Positions 26,594 through 33,139 of a DNA stretch of 33,996 nt are shown here, one piece after another. The translations under genes were made by a program, and so were the position numbers. Numbering within the stretch: the stretch's first letter is position 1; each line of letters starts with the position of its first letter. The notes below the pieces were generated by a model that saw nothing but the letters and a program-made list of their open reading frames with translations, ran no database searches and was not told the DNA's origin. Source of the DNA: JBDKUD01 sp050943315 (GTDB lineage: Bacteria > Bacillota > Syntrophomonadia > Syntrophomonadales > Syntrophomonadaceae); contig JBMNOY010000019.1 in the NCBI GenBank assembly GCA_050943315.1, forward strand, positions 1 to 33,996. The letters run 5' to 3'.

Positions 26594-27388
26594 ATGAACA
26601 ATCGAAGAAACCTGCTAATTGGGTTGGCAACCTTTGTCATCTGTGTCTCCCTGGGATTGAGCATGGTGCTCAGTCCCAGGGGAGAAATGGATGGACTGCG
26701 CATTGCGTGTAATGATGATGCCGCCGGTTTGCTTATCAAATATTTGGCGGGGGATGACAGCGAAGCCCTGGAAGTCGTTAACATGAGTTATCAGCAGTTG
26801 CACGACTGCTGCAATAGCCAGGCTGAAATGGCACTGTCGGCGGGTTATTTCGATATGGCAGTGCTTTGCCCGGATAGTGCCGAAAAGATTATTGCCAGTG
26901 GTCAGCCTTATCATATTTTGGGTGTGGTAGTGCTTAACTCCTTGGTTTTAGTTACTAATAAAGATAACGTCCCTGAAACAGCAGCCTATATGAATGCGCG
27001 GGAAAGTCAAAAAGAACTGCTATGGTCCAATCTGGGCAGCGACATTGTTATGAAGCCCATGCTGCCTGCGGCTCTGCCTTATGCGCTGGAAAGAGATGCA
27101 GTAGACGGGATCGTACTTGATATTCTGGGAGCTTTAAAAATCGGCGGTTACCGCACACCCCTGCCGTCCGAGGTCCCCGCCGCGTTGTTGGTTGTGCACG
27201 AAGATCTTATGGGAAGTCCTGAATTGGCAAGTTTCATAAAGGCCTATAACCAGGCAGCAGAAGAATTGAACAGTGAAGAATTGGCCAAAGCACTAGCAAA
27301 ATATTTAGCAGTAGAGAATAGCAGCAGAGAGGTGCAGGTATGGCGAGAAATGGGAGTGCAGTTCCAGACTATAAAACTGCCAAATTGA
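26594..27388 (+). CDS. saoB: Second ABC substrate-binding protein of the operon (SaoB-type)
   Basis: The 264-residue protein has an N-terminal signal or anchor (residues 7-28, without a lipobox) and a compact type II binding fold unlike the preceding one. It starts GLRIACNDDAAGLLIKYL and has HDCCNSQAEMALSAG with a vicinal Cys pair, then DMAVLCPDSAEKI. Domain two includes LERDAVDGIVLDILGALKIGG. I recall the ABC transporter substrate-binding (seleno)protein SaoB for such a gene; the choice between SaoB and SaoX is uncertain. The ATG at 26594 follows GAAGGTCAG. Its last 49 bases overlap the permease gene. Confidence 0.68.
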   Translation: MNNRRNLLIGLATFVICVSLGLSMVLSPRGEMDGLRIACNDDAAGLLIKYLAGDDSEALEVVNMSYQQLHDCCNSQAEMALSAGYFDMAVLCPDSAEKIIASGQPYHILGVVVLNSLVLVTNKDNVPETAAYMNARESQKELLWSNLGSDIVMKPMLPAALPYALERDAVDGIVLDILGALKIGGYRTPLPSEVPAALLVVHEDLMGSPELASFIKAYNQAAEELNSEELAKALAKYLAVENSSREVQVWREMGVQFQTIKLPN

Positions 27389-28173
27389 CACTGGGGGATA
27401 TTTTCGATAAATACCGGGGCAATTTCTATACCCTGGCTATTATGATTATCCTGATTATTATATGGCATTTTGCGGCTAATCGTATCCAGAATACCCTGCT
27501 GCTGCCTTATTTTCTGGAAACAGCCAGGGAGTTTTTGGGCGCCTGGACAGATCCCGTGATTATGTCCAATTTAGCGTTAACTTTAAGAAGGGTATTTACA
27601 GGTTTTGTATATGCTTTTATAATCGGCATTCCATTAGGGCTTTTAATGGGTTATTCAACAACGGCCATGCAGGCGATTTCCCCGGTAATGAATTCCGTGC
27701 GCCAGGTTCCTATTATGGCCTGGGTGCCGTTATCCATCATCTGGTTTGGCCTGGGAGACGGCCCTACGGTTTTTTTGATAGCGATGAGTGCAGTTTTTCC
27801 TTTGGCTCTTAACACTATTGCCGGAGTATATGGGATTGACCCAAACTATTATAATGCAGCCCGCAGTATGGGGGCTTCGCTGCCACACATTATTAAGGAC
27901 ATTGTAATACCGGGAGCTTTGCCCAGTATTTTGACCGGCTGCCGCCTGGCCATGGGGGCGGGGTGGATGTCAGTTATTTGTGCGGAATTTATTGCCACCA
28001 GCGCCGGATTCGGCTTTTTGATGGTAGAAGCCCAGGTGCGCCTTGAAACGGCGCAGCTTTACGCTTTAATGGTTATGTCAGGACTGGTCGGTTTTATCAT
28101 TGATAGAGGCTTCTTAATTGTGGAACAAAAATTAACGTCATGGAGATTTAAAGATGGCTTTGCTGGAAGTTAG
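27340..28173 (+). CDS. saoP: ABC transporter permease (SaoP-type)
   Basis: The 277-residue permease of the SsuC/TauC/NitT class has about six helices and a coupling segment near MNSVRQVPIMAWVPLSIIWFGLG. The inner EAA-type loop reads YNAARSMGASLPHIIKDIVIPGALPSILTG. It lacks an obvious ribosome site clash: the ATG at 27340 follows GAGAGGTGCAGG within saoB. It would form the membrane pore for the two binding proteins and the ATPase that follows, with which it overlaps by 20 bases. Direction of transport is import by family; the substrate is unknown. Confidence 0.82.
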   Translation: MARNGSAVPDYKTAKLTLGDIFDKYRGNFYTLAIMIILIIIWHFAANRIQNTLLLPYFLETAREFLGAWTDPVIMSNLALTLRRVFTGFVYAFIIGIPLGLLMGYSTTAMQAISPVMNSVRQVPIMAWVPLSIIWFGLGDGPTVFLIAMSAVFPLALNTIAGVYGIDPNYYNAARSMGASLPHIIKDIVIPGALPSILTGCRLAMGAGWMSVICAEFIATSAGFGFLMVEAQVRLETAQLYALMVMSGLVGFIIDRGFLIVEQKLTSWRFKDGFAGS

Positions 28174-29047
28174 AGGTATAACCAAAACATTTGCCCAAAA
28201 GAAAAAGCCACCCTACATAGTACTGGAAAACATGTCCTTTACTGTGGAACAGGGTCAGTATGTTTCGCTCCTGGGACCTTCCGGGTGTGGAAAAACCACC
28301 CTCTTATCCATTCTAGGCGGTTTTTTGCCGGTAGATGCGGGTGTAATAATTTTATCCGGCCAACAGGTGACACAACCCGGACCGGATAGAGGCTTCGTTT
28401 TTCAAAATTATGCGCTTTTTCCCTGGATGACGGTAAAGGAGAATATACTTTATCCGCTAAAGGTGAGAAAGTTCACCAGGCAGGAACAAAAGCAGCGACT
28501 CCAGGAATTACTGGATATGTCGCATTTGCATGGCAGTGAAAACAAATATCCGATACAGCTTTCTGGAGGTATGCAGCAAAGGGTGGCGGTAGTGCGAGCT
28601 TTGGCCAGCCGCCCCGAAGTTCTACTCTTGGACGAACCACTGGGAGCTATAGATTTTCAAATGCGTGAACTTTTGCAGGAAGAATTGGCGGCTTTGGTTA
28701 AGGGGGCCAAAACCACAGTAGTCATGGTTACCCATGATGTAAATGAATCTATTTACTTAAGCGACCGGGTTATAGTTATGTCTGCCAATAAAGGGCTAAT
28801 TGTGAAGGATGTATACGTAGACCTTGATCGTCCGCGCGATAGAAGCAGCGAAGCTTTCAAAGCATATGCTTCCCAGTTGACGGATTTAGTGCGGCAGGCC
28901 TTTCATGAAAAAAACAATGGCTTTGAACTGCCCGCCGGTTTTAGTGGAAAAGACGACACTTATGAGCGGCAGAACCGGTTTACTGATGCTTATAACCGGA
29001 TGAATAACAGGTATACCAAAGTAGATAATGACAGGATTGCCCAATAA
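28154..29047 (+). CDS. saoA: ABC transporter ATP-binding protein (SaoA-type)
   Basis: The 297-residue ATPase has Walker A GPSGCGKT (41-48), Q-loop FQNYALFPWM, signature LSGGMQQR (136-143), Walker B LLLDEP (157-162) and the switch His in VTHDVNES. It is closest in pattern to the nitrate/sulfonate/taurine group. After the usual domain of about 245 residues it carries some 50 extra residues, hydrophilic and rich in Asn, Tyr, Arg and Asp. The tail may be regulatory or specific to the Sao-type group. The gene begins within saoP and ends 21 bases before the DsrE-like gene. Confidence 0.83.
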   Translation: MALLEVRGITKTFAQKKKPPYIVLENMSFTVEQGQYVSLLGPSGCGKTTLLSILGGFLPVDAGVIILSGQQVTQPGPDRGFVFQNYALFPWMTVKENILYPLKVRKFTRQEQKQRLQELLDMSHLHGSENKYPIQLSGGMQQRVAVVRALASRPEVLLLDEPLGAIDFQMRELLQEELAALVKGAKTTVVMVTHDVNESIYLSDRVIVMSANKGLIVKDVYVDLDRPRDRSSEAFKAYASQLTDLVRQAFHEKNNGFELPAGFSGKDDTYERQNRFTDAYNRMNNRYTKVDNDRIAQ

Positions 29048-29068
29048 AATTGAAAAGGAGAGGTTAAA

Positions 29069-29401
29069 ATGAGAGTGGCTTACATTTTTTCCACCAATGG
29101 CGCGCAGAGGATCCTTGACAAAATGATCATTCCCCAAATGCTGGAAGACCGTCATGGCGTTGAGGTCGCCGGGATGATGTTCTTCTTCGACAACACCTTC
29201 CTGCTGACCAAAGGCAGCAGCACCGGTGAGGGACTCCAGAAAATCCATGAGAAATTCGGAACCATATTGATGGGCTGTGACCAGTGTACCATCGAAAGAG
29301 GAATCGACGACCAACTAATTGATGGTGCTGTGATCGGATGTTTCCCCAATCTCTATGCAGTTTTGGGCGGAGCAAATATCGATCAGGTTATAACTTTGTA
29401 A
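29069..29401 (+). CDS. saoD: DsrE-like protein (SaoD-type)
   Basis: The 110-residue protein has the DsrE/TusD-like alternating pattern, starting MRVAYIFSTN. Cys70 and Cys73 lie in GCDQCTIER, and Cys91 in GCFPNLY, at the positions where DsrE-type sulfur carriers have reactive Cys. Such proteins pass persulfides or bind thiol-linked groups in the cytosol. I recall the family as the DsrE-related protein SaoD. The ATG follows AAAAGGAGAGG. As the last gene of the unit it could accept the imported group or sulfur released from it; this is inference. Confidence 0.75.
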   Translation: MRVAYIFSTNGAQRILDKMIIPQMLEDRHGVEVAGMMFFFDNTFLLTKGSSTGEGLQKIHEKFGTILMGCDQCTIERGIDDQLIDGAVIGCFPNLYAVLGGANIDQVITL

Positions 29402-29410
29402 AGAATAACC

Positions 29411-29445
29411 GAGGCGGGCAGCAGGATATCTCCACTGACCGCCTC
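29411..29445 (+). terminator. Hairpin after the Sao-like operon
   Basis: GAGGCGG at 29411-29417 pairs with CCGCCTC at 29439-29445 over a 21-base loop. There is no T run, so it may stabilise the 3' end rather than terminate. Confidence 0.45.
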
Positions 29446-29669
29446 TGCTGTATGTCCGGGAGTATGTTCGGCATCAATATTATTTATAACAGATAAGAGG
29501 CTCACATTGTGTTACCCCGGCTATTGGCGTATTAATTACCTTTTTCATGCCCCGGAATTTACGTTGTAAAATGCAGCTTCAAATCCATAATCCTCCATAA
29601 ACATGACAGCTGTAACCACTTTCCCGAACAAGTGTGAATTTTCTCAGGATTATTAATAAACCAATCATT

Positions 29670-29694
29670 GTTAATATAGATTATTTATGTTAGC
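29670..29694 (+). repeat. Bipartite motif GTTAATA-N6-ATTTATGTTAGC, copy 2
   Basis: GTTAATA at 29670-29676 and ATTTATGTTAGC at 29683-29694. It lies six bases upstream of the -10 box of the next gene, where a regulator could contact polymerase. Confidence 0.5.
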
Positions 29695-29697
29695 GTG

Positions 29698-29706
29698 TGG
29701 TATAAT
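29698..29706 (+). promoter_or_regulatory. Extended -10 promoter of the stalk-domain gene
   Basis: TGGTATAAT: a TGn extension directly before a perfect TATAAT at 29701-29706. There is no clear -35; the bipartite motif occupies that place. Confidence 0.55.
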
Positions 29707-29748
29707 TTAGCAACGGTGCAAAAAAAAATAATAAGGTGTGTGATTGAC

Positions 29749-30459
29749 ATGAAAAAGGGGATCAGTGTACTTATTGTATGTGCTGTATTTGTCTTTGGAT
29801 TTAGTTTGGGTGCTATTGGTACAACCCAACTAGATGAAGTAAAAGCCCTCATTAATTATGAACTGAAAATGAAACTAAATGGAGTGGATTTTGCCCCAAC
29901 GGGAGCAGATGGCAAGGTAATACGCCCTCTTATTTATAATGGAAGCACCTACCTGCCGGTTAGGGCGATTGCAGAAGCATTATCCATCGCAGTAGATTAT
30001 GATCCCGCCACGCAAACCGTCTTCCTGGGTGAAAAAGGAAAGACTCCATTGGAATCCAGACATTTTAGTCATCTCTGGTCCTGCCAGTTAACTTATGACA
30101 AAAGCCAACTTTTTGTAAACGGTAAACAATATCAGTCCGGTATCCTTTATACTGGAAAAGATGGATTTTACGAAATGGGGGGATTTGTCCTGCCTAAGGG
30201 ACAGTTCCAGAAGTTTGGCGGGGTAGCCTGCCTCGAAGATAACGATAACACCACGGACGAAGTAACTATTAAAATTAGGGAAAAAGACCAATCCGGCAAG
30301 GTGTTAAAAGAACTAAAAGTAAAAAAGGGAGAATCAATTGCTTTTGAGATCGATATCCCCAAAATTCAGGAGCTTTACATTCAAAATTTAATCTATGAGC
30401 GGGTACCCAAAAATACCCAGCCTGACATCATGGTAATTGCCGATCCGTATTTTAAATAA
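29749..30459 (+). CDS. Copper amine oxidase N-terminal-like (stalk) domain protein
   Basis: The 236-residue exported protein has a signal peptide (about residues 1-25). A stalk domain follows, of the copper amine oxidase N-terminal type: LIYNGSTYLPVRAIAEAL and VDYDPATQTVFLGE. Such domains bring surface proteins of spore-forming Firmicutes to the cell wall; they carry no copper enzyme activity. The C-terminal ~140 residues form a beta-rich domain with a repeat of charged pairs and no family I recognise. The ATG at 29749 follows AAGGTGTG; the frame is open from 29695, over the promoter. Confidence 0.82.
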   Translation: MKKGISVLIVCAVFVFGFSLGAIGTTQLDEVKALINYELKMKLNGVDFAPTGADGKVIRPLIYNGSTYLPVRAIAEALSIAVDYDPATQTVFLGEKGKTPLESRHFSHLWSCQLTYDKSQLFVNGKQYQSGILYTGKDGFYEMGGFVLPKGQFQKFGGVACLEDNDNTTDEVTIKIREKDQSGKVLKELKVKKGESIAFEIDIPKIQELYIQNLIYERVPKNTQPDIMVIADPYFK

Positions 30460-30559
30460 GCTTAATAAAAAGTAGGCTGCTATTATAAATAAGATTCAAT
30501 AGTAAGGCAACAAAAAGTATATGAAATGGAGATAATTCTATCTCCTAGGGGGGTTGTTT

Positions 30560-31105
30560 ATGAAAAAAGCTATGTTATTTATTATTTTAGCGAGCTTAAT
30601 GACTTTTTCTACCGCATGTAGCCAAAGCAATGTACCCGCAGAAAACAAAGCAGAAGTAAAACAGGAAGCTTTAGATTCAAAGGGAGGTACACCCGCGGAT
30701 AATAATAAAGAGGCTAGAATTTTCTTTGACATGAACAACAGCGATGATTCTACTTATAAGCAGCATGTAGAAAGTTTATGGGAGAAAACAAAGCCTTTGC
30801 TCAGAGAGGACATAAATAAGGATTACTCCGATGAGGAACTTAAAAAGCTGGGGGCTGAGATTGACACAGCCTGGGTAAATCTTCAAATACACAGTTCGAT
30901 GAATCACATGGAGGAAATCGACAGTATAGAAGATCCTAAATATGGAAACATAATGGAGGATATCATTCAATTAGTTGATGAACTTTACGCCAACAGGTAT
31001 ATGCCTACTGAAGAAAAACGGCAAGAGAGGCTGGAAAACCTGAAGAATGGGCGTTTAGAATTTAAAATAAAAGAGTTTGATGAGACCCTCAAAAATGCTA
31101 AATAG
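30560..31105 (+). CDS. Small lipoprotein of unknown function
   Basis: The 181-residue precursor has a lipoprotein signal with lipobox STAC. A linker rich in Glu, Lys, Asn and Gly follows, then a helical domain from about residue 55 to the end. The helical part has many Glu, Lys and Asp residues with heptad-like spacing, so a coiled coil is possible. I do not recognise a family. The ATG follows AGGGGGGTT by six bases. It is about 100 bases behind the stalk-domain gene, in the same direction, so they may share a transcript. Confidence 0.68.
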   Translation: MKKAMLFIILASLMTFSTACSQSNVPAENKAEVKQEALDSKGGTPADNNKEARIFFDMNNSDDSTYKQHVESLWEKTKPLLREDINKDYSDEELKKLGAEIDTAWVNLQIHSSMNHMEEIDSIEDPKYGNIMEDIIQLVDELYANRYMPTEEKRQERLENLKNGRLEFKIKEFDETLKNAK

Positions 31106-31513
31106 GCCATACCAATATAAGAAATAGTGGTTATGAATGAAACTGAGTAATAATTCTGTACTGTCTATTATGGTTGTTGCTCGCGCCGCTCTTATTAGAA
31201 TAGCCTCATAACGAGGATTGTGTGCTTCGTTAAAAATTTAACCAAGGGTACCGTTACTTAAAAATTTTAAGGAACAGTACCCTTGGTTGTTATTCATACC
31301 TCTGATTCGTAAACCAACCACCGGAAGACTTTGTTACCAGTCATTATTTACCATAAGCAATTTCCCATAGCTGCTAAACATAAGGTACTCCTGCCATTAC
31401 CACCTTTAAATAACCAAATCCAATTGATGTACCCATATTTACCAAAAGGCAGTATCTCAATCGCGTCGAATTTTATAACTCGGAGGCGCCAATAGGATTT
31501 TATGGAGGTAAAT
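31106..31513. other. Intergenic region with a long hairpin
   Basis: No gene is seen in the first 300 bases apart from the hairpin at 31240-31288. A minus-strand ORF of 60 codons (31348-31530) runs into the next gene and has no ribosome site. The last bases hold the ribosome site of the NlpC/P60 gene. Confidence 0.5.
31240..31288. terminator. Long inverted repeat, probable bidirectional terminator
   Basis: AACCAAGGGTAC at 31240-31251 pairs exactly with GTACCCTTGGTT at 31277-31288, and the inner part continues with two mismatches to an AAAATTTT centre. T-rich tails follow on both strands. Confidence 0.65.
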
Positions 31514-32236
31514 ATGAATAATAACATCAAAGTTAAAAATAGAATAATAGCTTTTTTTCTTTCTCTGAGCCTAATTTTGGGACTAGGTATGATTGTTTCC
31601 CCTACTGCAATAGCCTCAAGTTCCAGCCATAATCTTTATAAAACGGTTGGGAAACCGGTGGTAAATTCCTTCAGAGCCAGCTTCAACGGCAGTCTGGCTG
31701 AGACTATTGTTGGACGTGCCATTTGGTATATGGAATATGGTCACATGGTTTACGGCCATTCAAAATATCCCAAAACCGGATATATCGATTGCTCAAACTT
31801 TGTTTCATTAGTTTACAAAGATTTCGGCTACTCCATTACCTCTGCGGCAAGAGAGTATAACCACGTCGGAGTTAAGGTTCCTGGAGTGTATGTTAAGAAC
31901 GGTACTATGATAGGAGCAAATAAGTTAAAACCGGGGGATATATTTACTTTTGAACGTACTAATTATATTAGTCATGTAGCGATGTACATAGGTACTTTTG
32001 ATGGTGAGGTTTGCTTCATCGGTACCACCACCGGGTACCCAACTGCTATAGGTATAGTATCCGGCTTTAATAATTGGTATGGTAAACAATTTCATGGTGT
32101 TCGCCGGGTATTGCCAGCCAGCGCATATAAAGATGGAGGCAAAATAAAAGACAAGGGACCAGTTATCCCAGCAAAATACCAAATGAAACCTACCAAAAAA
32201 ATTGTTTTGCCCAAAAACCTTCCCGCAGGTTTCTAA
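31514..32236 (+). CDS. NlpC/P60-type cell-wall hydrolase
   Basis: The 240-residue exported protein has a signal peptide ending near TAIASSS. An NlpC/P60-like domain follows, with the catalytic Cys93 in YIDCSNFVSLVYKDFG and His154 in YISHVAMYIG. These enzymes cleave peptidoglycan stem peptides or related amides outside the cell. The C-terminal 40 residues are rich in Lys and Pro and may contact the wall. An ATG at 31502 is in frame, but the GGAGGT between it and the ATG at 31514 sets the latter as start. The gene stands alone and ends in a terminator. Confidence 0.8.
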   Translation: MNNNIKVKNRIIAFFLSLSLILGLGMIVSPTAIASSSSHNLYKTVGKPVVNSFRASFNGSLAETIVGRAIWYMEYGHMVYGHSKYPKTGYIDCSNFVSLVYKDFGYSITSAAREYNHVGVKVPGVYVKNGTMIGANKLKPGDIFTFERTNYISHVAMYIGTFDGEVCFIGTTTGYPTAIGIVSGFNNWYGKQFHGVRRVLPASAYKDGGKIKDKGPVIPAKYQMKPTKKIVLPKNLPAGF

Positions 32237-32279
32237 AACTACGTCCCTTACGAAGAATATTTGCGTCTCCTAATGAAAG

Positions 32280-32317
32280 CCCTTCCCGCGTATCCGGGAA
32301 GGGTTAATTCTTATTTT
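32280..32317 (+). terminator. Terminator after the NlpC/P60 gene
   Basis: CCCTTCCCG at 32280-32288 pairs perfectly with CGGGAAGGG at 32295-32303, followed by TTAATTCTTATTTT. Confidence 0.88.
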
Positions 32318-32435
32318 GGCTGCATCTTGTCTAGTGAAGAAAATGGTCAATTAATGCCCCTTTATAACTATAGTGAAGTACTGGTGATAGCAGGTAAGAA
32401 TAAAATACCTCAAGAAACTGATTAAATATATTACT

Positions 32436-32475
32436 GTTATTAACAAGGAATTTATGTTAGCCTTAATAACATAAA
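32436..32475 (+). repeat. Bipartite motif, copy 3 (variant) with hairpin
   Basis: GTTATTAAC at 32436-32444 then ATTTATGTTAGC at 32450-32461. TTTATGTTA at 32451-32459 pairs with TAACATAAA at 32467-32475. Confidence 0.45.
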
Positions 32476-32514
32476 TGAATAACCGAAGATACAGTAAAGA
32501 GAAAGTAAGGGCAC

Positions 32515-32526
32515 GCATTATAATGC
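32515..32526 (+). promoter_or_regulatory. Palindrome over a -10 box before the 137-residue gene
   Basis: GCATTATAATGC is a perfect 12-bp palindrome that contains TATAAT at 32519-32524. It lies 54 bases upstream of the ATG, and a repressor bound there would block the promoter. No good -35 is seen. Confidence 0.4.
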
Positions 32527-32577
32527 CTATATAGTAAATTTGGTTAATAATTATTTGGAAACAAAGAGGTGTTGGGT

Positions 32578-32991
32578 ATGCACATGAAATTAGATAAAAA
32601 ATGTATGTGGCTGTGTGTGCTCCTATGCGCTTTGTTTCTAACCAGTTATTTGAGTGTTTTAAATACCACCGGCATTGCTGCTTCAAATATGAATGTATTT
32701 GATGCTTCCTCCATTAGTGGAGGAAATGAGCATTCGTCAATGAACGGTGAAGCCAATTCGAGGCATTACGATTATATATCCGCTACTGATAGTTCGATAG
32801 ATTTCTCCATTTTTTCAGCTAAGCAATCCCGTTGCCCGGTTACGGACTTTAGCTTTAACATTTTAACCGCAATACTTGTCGCTCAGCTAATCAGCTTTAT
32901 TTACTCATCCAGGCTCTCCGACAGAATCTGTACACAGTTTAATTCCATAAGAATTACGGTCTTTCTCCATAAAAAAGACGGCATGAAATGA
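32578..32991 (+). CDS. Exported or membrane protein of unknown function, upstream of secD
   Basis: I do not recognise this 137-residue protein. It begins with a Lys-containing N-terminus and a hydrophobic stretch CMWLCVLLCALFLTSYL that looks like a signal or anchor. A polar middle of about 60 residues rich in Ser, Asn and Asp follows. A second hydrophobic segment (about residues 92-110) comes next, and a short basic tail containing IRITVFLHKKDG ends it. The ATG at 32578 follows AGAGGTG. It lies 148 bases before secD with a structured spacer, which raises the idea of a secretion-sensing leader gene; the sequence does not prove it. Confidence 0.6.
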   Translation: MHMKLDKKCMWLCVLLCALFLTSYLSVLNTTGIAASNMNVFDASSISGGNEHSSMNGEANSRHYDYISATDSSIDFSIFSAKQSRCPVTDFSFNILTAILVAQLISFIYSSRLSDRICTQFNSIRITVFLHKKDGMK

Positions 32992-33009
32992 CATGATTAT
33001 TGCTTCATG

Positions 33010-33117
33010 ACGGGACATCACACGTCCCGTAACGGTTAAGTGTGCTCAAAATGCACTCTTTGGTGACATTTCATCCGTCTGGGCTGCGTCATTGAAGGAA
33101 TGATGCGTATATGACGG
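33010..33117 (+). promoter_or_regulatory. Structured leader between the 137-residue gene and secD
   Basis: ACGGGAC at 33010-33016 pairs with GTCCCGT at 33024-33030. Further on, TGCGTCATT at 33085-33093 pairs with AATGATGCG at 33099-33107 (two G-U pairs), enclosed by CCGTC at 33075-33079 and GACGG at 33113-33117. The first hairpin lacks a T run, so it is not an evident terminator. Confidence 0.45.
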
Positions 33118-33139
33118 GGCATAATTGGAGGAATCATTG

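Larger units (their letters stand above)
29446..29748. other. Intergenic region before the stalk-domain gene
   Basis: About 300 bases without a credible ORF on either strand. It holds the second bipartite motif (29670-29694) and an extended -10 promoter (29698-29706), and nothing else that I can identify. Confidence 0.5.
32237..32577. other. Intergenic region before the 137-residue gene
   Basis: About 340 bases without a gene. It contains the terminator at 32280, the third bipartite motif at 32436-32461 with a TTTATGTTA/TAACATAAA hairpin, and a GCATTATAATGC palindrome at 32515-32526. Confidence 0.55.

Noticed and set aside
23488..29401. Selenocysteine codons in the Sao-like genes
   Set aside because: Every gene reads through with Cys codons at the likely Sec places and ends at TAA, TAG or a TGA with a plausible C-terminus; no in-frame internal TGA is seen.
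31348..31530. Minus-strand 60-codon ORF with Trp- and Gly-rich end, possibly a remnant of a mobile element protein
   Set aside because: No ribosome site, overlaps the ribosome site and start of the NlpC/P60 gene, and no family motif could be recognised.
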